A stretch of 13,303 bases of DNA from contig DHIO01000027.1 in NCBI GenBank assembly GCA_002403855.1, positions 35,069-48,371 on the forward strand. Reading direction: 5' to 3'. The notes under the pieces are model-generated. The model saw only the letters and a program-made list of their open reading frames with translations. It was not told where the DNA came from and ran no database searches. Shown piece after piece: positions 5,375-11,787 of this stretch; the first letter of the stretch is position 1; the number at the start of each line of letters is the position of its first letter. The position numbers and the translations under genes were made by a program. The stretch comes from Acidimicrobiia bacterium UBA4744. Lineage in GTDB: Bacteria; Actinomycetota; Acidimicrobiia; Spongiisociales; UBA4744.

Positions 5375-6832
5375 TCAGCCGGGCACCTCGACGGGTTCGT
5401 CGGGCACGTCCCAGACACCCGTGCGGAGGTACTCATGGATCGAGGCGGCTGCGGTTCTTCCTGCTCCCATAGCCAGGATGACCGTCGCCCCGCCGGTAAC
5501 GATGTCGCCCCCGGCGAACACTCCCTCCTTGGTGGTACGACCGGTGGCTTCATCGGTTACCAGAGTCCCCCAGGGCGTCTCCTCGAGATCAGGCGCCGTC
5601 TTTCCCAACAGTGGATTCGGGCTGTTTCCGATGGCCACCACGGCTACGTCGACGTCTTCGAGCCATTCACTCCCCGGTACCGGGACGGGGCGTCGCCGGC
5701 CTCCTTCATCGGGCTCGCCCAACTCCATGCGCTGAAGACGTACCCCTTTCAGGAAACCGTCGGCGTTGCCGAGGAATTCAACCGGGATGGCCAGCATCCG
5801 GAACCGTACCCCCTCCTGGCGGGCGTGGTGGACTTCTTCCAGACGGGCCGGCATCTCCTGCTCCGACCGCCGGTAGATGATGGAAGCCTGGGCGGCTCCC
5901 AGCCGCAACGCGGTTCGGACGGCATCCATGGCCGTGTTGCCTCCTCCGAAGACGGCCACGTTGCGACCCCGCAGCTCGAGTAGCGGCGTATCCGAGTCCG
6001 CCAGGTAGGCCCTCATCAGATTGACCCGGGTGAGGAATTCGTTGGCGGAGTAGACGCCGATCAGGTTCTCACCGGGAATCTTGGGGAAGCGCGGTAGTCC
6101 GGCACCGACGCCGACGAAGACCGCGTCGTAGCCTTCCTCGCCGAGCAGATCATCGATCGAGTCGATCATCCCGATAACGGCGTTGGTTACGAATTCAACG
6201 CCCATATCTTCGAGTTGCGCAATCTCCGTGCGGACGATCTCTTTCGGAAGCCGGAACTCGGGAATGCCGTACACGAGCACCCCGCCCAGCTCATGGAGGG
6301 CTTCGAACACGGTCACGTCATGACCGAACCTGGCAAGATCGGTCGCACAGGCCAAACCGGCCGGTCCACTGCCCACCACGGCCACCCGCCTACCGGTTCG
6401 GGGGATGGGCGAAGCCGCGGCCATCAGGTTGTGGTCGCGTTCGAAATCGGCGACGAAGCGCTCCAAGGCCCCTATGGCGATCGGCTTGTCCTTTCGAGCC
6501 AGCACGCAGGCGCCTTCGCACTGGTTTTCCTGCGGACAGACCCGTCCGCAGATAGCCGGCAGTGAATTGTCCTCCTTGATCACCTTGGCTGCTTGATCGA
6601 ATTCACCTTCCGCGACCAGACCTATGAAATCGGTGATCCGGATCTCGACCGGGCACCCGTCGATGCAGACCGGCCGCCTGCACATCAGGCAGCGTCGTGC
6701 CTCCTCGATGGCCAACTCGGGAGTGAGCCCGAGGTTGACCTCGGTGAAGTTCTGCCGGCGCGAGTCCGGGTCCTGCTCGGGCATCGTTACCCGGCTGAGC
6801 TGCATGCGTTCCTTGCGGGTCAGCTCGTTCAT
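5375..6832 (-). CDS. nfnB: NfnB / GltA-type FAD-dependent NADPH oxidoreductase, large subunit
   Basis: 485 residues. With its partner it probably moves electrons between NADPH, NADH and ferredoxin. N-terminal cysteines C48, C51, C56 and C60 (CLMCRRPVCIDGCP), then C95, C99, C105 and C109 (CGRVCPQENQCEGAC), hold two [4Fe-4S] clusters. GSGPAG (154-159) starts the FAD fold and VAVFGGGNTAMDA (about 292-304) the NADP fold. GVFAGGDIVTGG near the end contacts FAD. Databases often label it glutamate synthase small subunit, but no large subunit is present. The ATG at 6832 overlaps the nfnA stop as ATGA, with GGGGA 7 nt upstream. The open frame extends 10 residues further without support. Alternative identity: SudA of sulfide dehydrogenase. 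Confidence 0.9.
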   Translation of the reverse strand: MNELTRKERMQLSRVTMPEQDPDSRRQNFTEVNLGLTPELAIEEARRCLMCRRPVCIDGCPVEIRITDFIGLVAEGEFDQAAKVIKEDNSLPAICGRVCPQENQCEGACVLARKDKPIAIGALERFVADFERDHNLMAAASPIPRTGRRVAVVGSGPAGLACATDLARFGHDVTVFEALHELGGVLVYGIPEFRLPKEIVRTEIAQLEDMGVEFVTNAVIGMIDSIDDLLGEEGYDAVFVGVGAGLPRFPKIPGENLIGVYSANEFLTRVNLMRAYLADSDTPLLELRGRNVAVFGGGNTAMDAVRTALRLGAAQASIIYRRSEQEMPARLEEVHHARQEGVRFRMLAIPVEFLGNADGFLKGVRLQRMELGEPDEGGRRRPVPVPGSEWLEDVDVAVVAIGNSPNPLLGKTAPDLEETPWGTLVTDEATGRTTKEGVFAGGDIVTGGATVILAMGAGRTAAASIHEYLRTGVWDVPDEPVEVPG

Positions 6833-7671
6833 TGGGAGATCCCCGCTTGGGCCGTTTCCCACTCCTCCAACCTGCGTTGCTCGAAATCACGGTACGCCCG
6901 GTTGCGCCTGGTCAGAAGATCGAAATCGACCAGATGGGCGTCGAATTCCGGGCCGTCCACACAAGCGAACCTGGTTTCTCCGCCCACCTCGACTCGGCAT
7001 CCGCCGCACATTCCGGTGCCGTCGACCATGATCGGATTGAGGCTCACCACCGTCTCAATGTGGTGGGGACGGGTCAGGTCGGCAACGGCCCGCATCATCG
7101 GAATGGGCCCGATGGCGAGAACCAAGTCGATCGGAGGACCGGTGGCGATGAGATCTGCCAGTTTGTCGGTCACCAGGCCGTGGTACCCGAGCGAACCGTC
7201 GTCGGTGGTTGGGTACACCTCGTCGGAGACGGCCTGCATTTCTTGCTGAAGGATGACGTACTCACGACTGCGTCCTCCGATGATCGCCACCACCCGGTTC
7301 CCGGCCTGCTTCAACGCGGCAGCCGTCGGGTAGGCGATGGCCGTCCCTACCCCGCCTCCGATGACCACCACATTCCCGTACCGCTCGATTCGCGACGGCA
7401 TGCCCAGGGGTCCCGCAACATCCGGAATTCGATCACCGGCGCCGAGCGTGTTCAACTGCCGAGTGGTCTTGCCGACCCCCTGGCAGATGAGGGCGATCCA
7501 TCCCTGGGTGGCGTCGGCATCGGCGATGGTGAGCGGGATCCGTTCTCCAGTTGACGATGCCCGTACTATCACGAACTGGCCGGGTTTCCGACGCCGGGCG
7601 ATCTTGGGCGCTCTCACACGCAAATACCGGACATCGGGAGCCAGGTTGTTCGCTTCGAGAACCTCGAACAT
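6829..7671 (-). CDS. nfnA: NfnA / SudB-type FAD and [2Fe-2S] oxidoreductase, small subunit
   Basis: 280 residues from the ATG at 7671. An FAD/NAD ferredoxin-reductase fold: KPGQFVIVRA and RIPLTIAD bind FAD, VVIGGGVGTAIAYP opens the NAD(H) fold, and the C-terminal DGTGMCGGCRVEVGG then TRFACVDGPEF holds the [2Fe-2S] cluster. The spacing is Asp-x4-Cys-x2-Cys-x11-Cys, matching the Asp plus three Cys ligation known for Nfn. This favours an electron-bifurcating NADH-dependent ferredoxin:NADP oxidoreductase over a plain dihydroorotate dehydrogenase subunit. The ATG at 7671 begins the conserved MFEVLEANNLAPDV. A TTG at 7698 would add nine residues behind GGTGAGAG and cannot be excluded. Coupled to nfnB by ATGA overlap. 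Confidence 0.9.
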   Translation of the reverse strand: MFEVLEANNLAPDVRYLRVRAPKIARRRKPGQFVIVRASSTGERIPLTIADADATQGWIALICQGVGKTTRQLNTLGAGDRIPDVAGPLGMPSRIERYGNVVVIGGGVGTAIAYPTAAALKQAGNRVVAIIGGRSREYVILQQEMQAVSDEVYPTTDDGSLGYHGLVTDKLADLIATGPPIDLVLAIGPIPMMRAVADLTRPHHIETVVSLNPIMVDGTGMCGGCRVEVGGETRFACVDGPEFDAHLVDFDLLTRRNRAYRDFEQRRLEEWETAQAGISQ

Positions 7672-7791
7672 GTCGGCCCGATCGGTTCGGCGGATCAATC
7701 ACAGTTTCTCTCACCACCAGGACGGAGGAGCAGGGACTTAGTGCCCATCCGAGGGGGTCGCGGGACCTTGCCGCAGCCGTGAACCTCTGCC

Positions 7792-8028
7792 CTATGCGGA
7801 GGCTGCCTGCCAGGGATCCACCGGCCCTTCAGCCCATCGCTCTGCCGTCTCTTCTTCCTCGACCACCTCGGGTGGGAGCACCGCCTCCGGGGCGTCCGGG
7901 TCCATCAACGATCCGACCATGTCGTACCACAACGATCCGGTAGCGCAGTCGGCGCAGAGGAACACCCGGCGTCCTCGGGTGACAATCGCCGGCTTCTTCC
8001 TGCACCTGGTGCACTGGAAGGTGAACAC
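7792..8028 (-). CDS. Small Cys4 zinc-ribbon protein with acidic tail
   Basis: 78 residues of unknown function. C6-x2-C9 and C25-x2-C28 (in CTRCRKK and VFLCADCA) are spaced as a zinc ribbon. The second half is acidic and tryptophan-containing (EVVEEEETAERWAEG), probably disordered. The GTG at 8028 is preceded by GAAGGAG only a few bases upstream, a strong ribosome site, and by a GATAAT box. It may bind nucleic acid or a protein partner through the ribbon, but nothing in the sequence says which. It lies upstream of nfnAB on the same strand across a 120-bp gap, so co-transcription is possible. Confidence 0.75.
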   Translation of the reverse strand: MFTFQCTRCRKKPAIVTRGRRVFLCADCATGSLWYDMVGSLMDPDAPEAVLPPEVVEEEETAERWAEGPVDPWQAASA

Positions 8029-8058
8029 TGCTCTCCTTCAGATCTTTGCTTCATCGCG

Positions 8059-8064
8059 ATTATC
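8059..8064 (-). promoter_or_regulatory. Putative -10 box (GATAAT) of the zinc-ribbon gene
   Basis: The minus strand reads GATAAT, five of six matches to TATAAT, about 30 nt upstream of the GTG at 8028 and its GAAGGAG ribosome site. TTACAG-like sequence upstream is a poor -35. Confidence 0.35.
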
Positions 8065-8092
8065 GGCCTGGCGACCGTGATTCTGTAACCAG

Positions 8093-8107
8093 ATCTCTGA
8101 GAGAGAT
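8093..8107. repeat. 15-bp inverted repeat in a divergent promoter region
   Basis: ATCTCT, GAG and AGAGAT form a perfect 6-bp dyad with a 3-bp centre, between the zinc-ribbon gene and the divergent unknown gene at 8117. The size suits an operator for a dimeric regulator. No second copy was noticed in the window. Confidence 0.3.
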
Positions 8108-8116
8108 TCGCGGAAT

Positions 8117-8476
8117 GTGTTCCATCAGAACCCATACGCGGTAGGATGGTTGCGCTTGGGGGACACCATCGCCGAATTCGAAGCTCGCATTCAGAACCTA
8201 GGGGACACCACTCCTGGTCTGCGCGCCCACATCCAGATCGAGAACCAGCACTTGCGGTTGTGGGCGGGCGCGAATCGCCTGGGAGCATGGCCGCTCGTGG
8301 AGGTGTCGGTCGAACGCCTTACCCCTTTCCGGTTTCGGGTGGAAGCGGAGGGAGACGCGATCATCGTCGCTCCGGACGACCCAACCGGGTTTGCCGACGC
8401 CACCAACGCCTTCGTCGACATGCGGACCTCCCGGTTCGGCCTGGCCGATCGAATCCGCAGCTATCAAGAATCCTGA
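8117..8476 (+). CDS. Conserved-looking protein of unknown function (up to 119 residues)
   Basis: I do not recognise the family. The visible core runs LGDTIAEFEARIQNL, then alternating hydrophobic strands (AHIQIENQHLRLWAG, WPLVEVSVERLTPFRFRVE, AIIVAPDDPTGF) and a final helix ending RSYQES, which suggests a small alpha/beta soluble domain. No signal peptide or membrane segment is present. The start is uncertain. GTG 8117 gives the full length with only a weak GAGAG upstream. TTG 8150 or TTG 8156 would give a product starting near LGDTIAEF, and a TAGGAT box (8142-8147) lies 8 nt before 8156. It is convergent with the VIT transporter gene, 7 bp apart. Confidence 0.65.
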   Translation: MFHQNPYAVGWLRLGDTIAEFEARIQNLGDTTPGLRAHIQIENQHLRLWAGANRLGAWPLVEVSVERLTPFRFRVEAEGDAIIVAPDDPTGFADATNAFVDMRTSRFGLADRIRSYQES

Positions 8477-8483
8477 CTGCCGT

Positions 8484-9218
8484 TCAACCGCCGTTGACGA
8501 GGCGGTCGAACAACGCCCCCACCCCAAAGGCCAGGCCTCCGCCGCCGGCCGCGACGAGCAGGTTCTCGAGCGCCGCCCGGAGCGGGTCACCGCGGGTGGC
8601 CCAGGTCTTGACCGCTCCGACCACCAGCAAGCCGAGCACCGCACCCACCGTGGCGTAGACCAATCCCGTCCGAGGGTCGGACACGAAGGCAAAGGGAACA
8701 ACCGAGGGCAGTGATCCGGCCAAAAACAGCAAGCCCGACATGACCATTGCTCTGTAGGGCGACCTACGTTCCGTCTCTACCACCCCGAACTCCAGGGCGG
8801 TCATTGCTTTCAACAATGCTTCGTCGTCCCGGCCAAAATGCTCCACCACCTCATCACGGAGCGGACCGTCGAGGCCGATGTCCTCCAGTAGATCGCTCAG
8901 CTCGTGGAGTTCATCCTGACGAAATTCGCTGATGTGTTGCCGCTCGAGCGCCAGCTCGCCCTCGAATACCTCTTCCTGGGACTTCGTGGCGATGTACTCA
9001 CCGGCCGCCATGGAAACGGCTCCGGCGATGGCTCCGGCGATCCCCGTGAGCAACACGTTCCGGGTAACCATGCCGCCGCCTACTACCCCGGCCACCAGCA
9101 GGAACATGGACACGAGGCCATCGTTGACGCCGAGGATGATGTCCCTCAGATACTGGCGGTTTCGACCCAGGTGCTGAGTGTACGAAGGGCTTTCCTTGTA
9201 CGGAGGATTCGAGCTCAT
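8484..9218 (-). CDS. VIT1/CCC1-family Fe2+/Mn2+ transporter
   Basis: 244 residues, membrane protein of the DUF125/VIT family moving ferrous iron or manganese across the membrane. NRQYLRDIILGVNDGLVSMF (20-39) and SMAAGEYIATKSQEE (69-83) are the family signatures in TM1-TM2. A hydrophilic Glu/His-rich segment (about 85-150, with EGELALERQHISEFRQDELH) corresponds to the cytoplasmic metal-binding domain. Three more helices follow (about 157-178, 185-203 and 215-235), giving five in total as in plant VIT1. ATG 9218 is taken because the longer frame would add an arginine-rich stretch and a TAGAAT box lies 8 nt upstream. No iron-box operator was recognised. Confidence 0.92.
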   Translation of the reverse strand: MSSNPPYKESPSYTQHLGRNRQYLRDIILGVNDGLVSMFLLVAGVVGGGMVTRNVLLTGIAGAIAGAVSMAAGEYIATKSQEEVFEGELALERQHISEFRQDELHELSDLLEDIGLDGPLRDEVVEHFGRDDEALLKAMTALEFGVVETERRSPYRAMVMSGLLFLAGSLPSVVPFAFVSDPRTGLVYATVGAVLGLLVVGAVKTWATRGDPLRAALENLLVAAGGGGLAFGVGALFDRLVNGG

Positions 9219-9226
9219 GCGCCTGG

Positions 9227-9232
9227 ATTCTA
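9227..9232 (-). promoter_or_regulatory. Putative -10 box (TAGAAT) of the VIT gene, leaderless-type spacing
   Basis: The minus strand reads TAGAAT, five of six matches to TATAAT, followed by 8 nt and the ATG at 9218. There is no good Shine-Dalgarno sequence in between, so the message is predicted to start at or near the ATG. Confidence 0.5.
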
Positions 9233-9273
9233 GGGACCGGCGGCGCCGACCCGACCGTAGGCTCACGACGGGG

Positions 9274-9279
9274 TAGGTT
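9274..9279 (+). promoter_or_regulatory. Putative -10 box (TAGGTT) of the 562-residue gene, leaderless-type spacing
   Basis: TAGGTT fits TANNNT and is followed by 7 nt (TGGGGAT) and the GTG at 9287. A CCGACC 17 bp upstream is only a half match to a -35. The GGGG is too close to the start to be a good ribosome site. Confidence 0.4.
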
Positions 9280-9286
9280 TGGGGAT

Positions 9287-10975
9287 GTGCGAGACGAGAC
9301 GTTTCTCCTGCTGGGTGGAGCAGGTCTGGTAGGCACGCAAGTGGCCCGCCGCATTATCGGCGACCTGGCACCTCGCCGGGTAGTGATCGGCTCACTGACC
9401 GAAGCGGGAGGCAGCCGCGTGATTGCTCACCTGCGCAACGACTTTCCCGACTCCTCGACCGAGATCATCGGGGAATGGGGTGACTTGTTTCTGCGGGAGG
9501 CCTACTCGCGACGCCATCGAGATGACCTCCTCGAGAACGCCGCGGCGCGGGAAGGGATCTTTGCCGATCTGCTGGGGCCTGTCGATGAGGCCTACGAACG
9601 GTCCAGACTGGCTCGCCTCATACTTCAGTATCGCCCCAACGTCATCGTCGACTGCATCAACACCGCCACGGCGATCAGTTACCAGGACGTCTACACGACG
9701 TCGATCATCGCCAAACAAACCATCGGCGAGGTCCCCGACGACCACGACGCGGCAGAGTTGCGGCTTCGAACCAAACACGACGTGGAGGCGCTCATCCTCT
9801 CCCAGGCGGTGCCACAGCTCATCCGGCATGTCTTGATCCTCGGCCGGGCGATGCACGAGGCAGGTACCCGCCTCTACCTCAAGGTGGGCACCACCGGAAC
9901 GGGCGGCATGGGACTCAACATCCCGTATACCCACAGCGAAGATCGGCCCTCTGCCAAGCTGATGACCAAAACGTCCGTGGCATTCGCTCACACCGGTCTG
10001 CTCTTTCTGCTGGCCCGAACCCACGGCGAGCCGGTCGTGAAGGAGGTCAAACCGGCGGCTTTGATCGGCTTCGCTGCCGTCGAGAACCGCACCGTCGTCG
10101 AACACGGCGAGCCGGTTCACCTCTACTCGGCGCAAACCGTCTCCCTCGACGGTCGGCTCGAACTCCGAATCCCGTCCGGCGATTTCCAACGCCTCTCCGA
10201 CTTACAGCTTCCGGTGATCGACACCGGAGAAAACGGCGTGTTCACCAAGGGCGAGTTCGAGGCAATCACCTCGATCGGCCAGATGGAGTACGTGACTCCA
10301 GAGGAGGTCGCCCACACGTGCATGCAAGAAATCATGGGTGGCAACACAGGCCGTGACGTCGTGGGAGCCATCGACGGCTCCCTGATAGGTTCTTCCTACC
10401 GGGCGGGGATCTTGCGGTCCGACGCCATGGAAGACTTGGAGCGACTGGAAATCGAGACCGGCACTCACAGCGTTGCCCTCGGACAACTGGGACCACCCGA
10501 GCTCTCCAAACTGCTGTGGGAGGCCGAGCTTCTCAAACTCGCCTACCAGACCCTCCCGAAGGTCCTGGCGTCTACCCCTTCAGAAATCTCCGAGATGATC
10601 ACCCGAATCATCGACGCCCGGTCTGGCTTGCGCGACACGATCACTTCGCTGGGCATTCCCATCCTGATGGCGGACGGCCGAAACCTGATCCGCGGGCCGT
10701 TCATCCGGATTCCCGAAGTCGCCGGAGCCAGAACGGTGAACATCGGCCCGGCGGATCGCGACCGATGGGCCCGAAAAGGATGGATCGACACCCGTCCCGA
10801 AAATTTCGCGATCTGGCAACGGCGCTTCTCCGCTATGCGAGAAGCGCGAGGCCGGAAAGCACATCGCGGGTCCTCCGCCGCCAGCCAGGAGGCCTACCTC
10901 CTAGAGACCATCCAGATCGGGACGGTGGCCGCCTGGGTTCTCGCCAACGAGCACGACGGCTTCCGGATCAAGTAG
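9287..10975 (+). CDS. Large NAD(P)-binding Rossmann-fold protein of unknown role
   Basis: 562 residues. The N-terminus ETFLLLGGAGLVGTQVARRI carries the GGAGLVG dinucleotide motif of the SDR/epimerase fold (about residues 10-16). VIVDCINTATAISYQDVY and LKVGTTGTGGMGLNIPYTHS fit the active-site half of such folds, but I see no clear Tyr-x3-Lys dyad. Roughly 300 further residues after this domain (with helical EMITRIIDARSGLRDTI and an Arg-rich loop near the end) have no domain I can name. No signal peptide or membrane helix is present. Homologues are usually called short-chain dehydrogenase or epimerase-like without a known substrate. It stands alone, divergent from VIT. An NAD(P)-dependent oxidoreductase is inferred from the motif only. 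Confidence 0.75.
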   Translation: MRDETFLLLGGAGLVGTQVARRIIGDLAPRRVVIGSLTEAGGSRVIAHLRNDFPDSSTEIIGEWGDLFLREAYSRRHRDDLLENAAAREGIFADLLGPVDEAYERSRLARLILQYRPNVIVDCINTATAISYQDVYTTSIIAKQTIGEVPDDHDAAELRLRTKHDVEALILSQAVPQLIRHVLILGRAMHEAGTRLYLKVGTTGTGGMGLNIPYTHSEDRPSAKLMTKTSVAFAHTGLLFLLARTHGEPVVKEVKPAALIGFAAVENRTVVEHGEPVHLYSAQTVSLDGRLELRIPSGDFQRLSDLQLPVIDTGENGVFTKGEFEAITSIGQMEYVTPEEVAHTCMQEIMGGNTGRDVVGAIDGSLIGSSYRAGILRSDAMEDLERLEIETGTHSVALGQLGPPELSKLLWEAELLKLAYQTLPKVLASTPSEISEMITRIIDARSGLRDTITSLGIPILMADGRNLIRGPFIRIPEVAGARTVNIGPADRDRWARKGWIDTRPENFAIWQRRFSAMREARGRKAHRGSSAASQEAYLLETIQIGTVAAWVLANEHDGFRIK

Positions 10976-11102
10976 GGCGCGTCATGCCGGCCGGACGCTG
11001 CTATGCGATGTCAAGCCGGAATCGTGCCGGACGGTCGGGTCGAGGCAGACTGAACGAAGCGGCGCAATCTCGTCGTTAACGTGCACCGGGACGAAGGTAC
11101 CC

Positions 11103-11387
11103 ATGGCCACTCCCTCACCAACAGACAAGGCCGAACAGCCCGAATCGGTTCGGGACGTCTCCAGGTTCGTCGTTGAGCACCCCGTTCCCCTCTACGACCC
11201 GGCCTGGCTCAAGCGCCTCCACCACACATGCCTGTGGGACGGTGGCACCCTGACTTCCGACTCGGAGTTTTGCAGCGTTGGATGCGAAGAGAGTTATGCC
11301 GACTGGGAACACCGAACGGTACACGTCATTCTCGGACGTGAACCACTCCAAACATTCTTCGAACAAGGCCGCTGGGGAGGAGAGTGA
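11103..11387 (+). CDS. Small Cys/His-containing protein, FCS-type zinc-finger-like
   Basis: 94 residues. A central HHTCLWDGGTLTSDSEFCSV segment followed by GCEESY puts C43, C57 and C61, plus H40/H41, in a pattern reminiscent of FCS/TRASH-type zinc knuckles, but with a tryptophan-aspartate where the usual second Cys would be. The N-terminal 20 residues are polar and probably flexible. GAAGG sits 5 nt before the ATG. Its stop overlaps the thioesterase start as GTGA, so the two are an operon and may act together. A metal-binding accessory or regulatory role is possible, but no function is known to me. Confidence 0.75.
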   Translation: MATPSPTDKAEQPESVRDVSRFVVEHPVPLYDPAWLKRLHHTCLWDGGTLTSDSEFCSVGCEESYADWEHRTVHVILGREPLQTFFEQGRWGGE

Positions 11388-11779
11388 TCTTCATGGTTTC
11401 GATTTCGACCGGCGATCGCGGCACCAACGTGGCACGGGTCTCGGAGGCGGACACCGCTGTGCGAATGGGCAGCGGAGACCTACCGCTACTGGCTACCCCG
11501 CGTTTGATCGCCTGGTTGGAGGCGGCCGCCGTGGCTGCCCTGCACGGATTACCGAAGGAGCTGACCAGCGTGGGCATCGGGATCTCCGTCGACCACCGCG
11601 CCCCGAGCCTGGTCGGTTCTCGAGTGGACACGGAAGCCGAGGTGCGAGTGGTCGACGGCAGACGGATCGAATTCGAAGTTCGCGCCCTCGACGCCGGGCA
11701 ACTCGTTGCGGACGGAATCCACACACGGATGATCGTGGATCGCCAACGGTTCCTGACCCGGGCCGGACTCGAGCCCTGA
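11384..11779 (+). CDS. FlK-like hotdog-fold acyl-CoA thioesterase
   Basis: 131 residues of the single hotdog fold resembling fluoroacetyl-CoA thioesterase FlK. GSGDLPLLATPRLIAWLEAA supplies Thr38 and Glu46, and ISVDHRAPSLVGS supplies His71, equivalent in order and spacing to the FlK catalytic Thr-Glu-His set. The strand VRVVDGRRIEFEVRALD and the end ADGIHTRMIVDRQRFLTR are typical of the wider family, which hydrolyses varied acyl-CoAs; fluoroacetyl specificity must not be assumed. GTG 11384 overlaps the upstream stop (GTGA) behind GGAGG, but that spacing is only 3 nt. ATG 11393 is an alternative better placed for the same site. The stop lies in the centre of a palindrome shared with the amidase gene. 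Confidence 0.85.
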   Translation: MIFMVSISTGDRGTNVARVSEADTAVRMGSGDLPLLATPRLIAWLEAAAVAALHGLPKELTSVGIGISVDHRAPSLVGSRVDTEAEVRVVDGRRIEFEVRALDAGQLVADGIHTRMIVDRQRFLTRAGLEP

Positions 11780-11787
11780 TCAGGGCT
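11772..11787. terminator. Perfect 16-bp palindrome holding both stop codons of convergent genes
   Basis: AGCCCTGATCAGGGCT is its own reverse complement. The thioesterase TGA is 11777-11779 and the amidase TGA is 11780-11782 on the other strand, so the genes abut with no spacer. The RNA from either strand can form a 6-bp stem with a GATC loop. No T-tract follows. A bidirectional 3'-end structure is inferred. Confidence 0.5.

Noticed and set aside
4129..5472. 447-codon plus-strand frame overlapping the MFS gene
   Set aside because: Arg/Pro/His-rich composition typical of an out-of-frame shadow in GC-rich DNA; the MFS protein in the other frame is unambiguous.
5375..7671. Glutamate synthase (GltBD) identity for the oxidoreductase pair
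   Set aside because: No large GltB subunit is present, and the adjacent FAD/[2Fe-2S] subunit with Asp ligand matches Nfn better.
9392..10189. 265-codon minus-strand frame inside the Rossmann-fold gene
   Set aside because: Antisense shadow; the plus-strand protein carries conserved motifs throughout the same region.
10983..11079. Possible 31-residue ORF (MPAGRCYAMS...) in the gap before 11103
   Set aside because: Very arginine/serine-rich with no ribosome site; composition looks like random GC-rich DNA.
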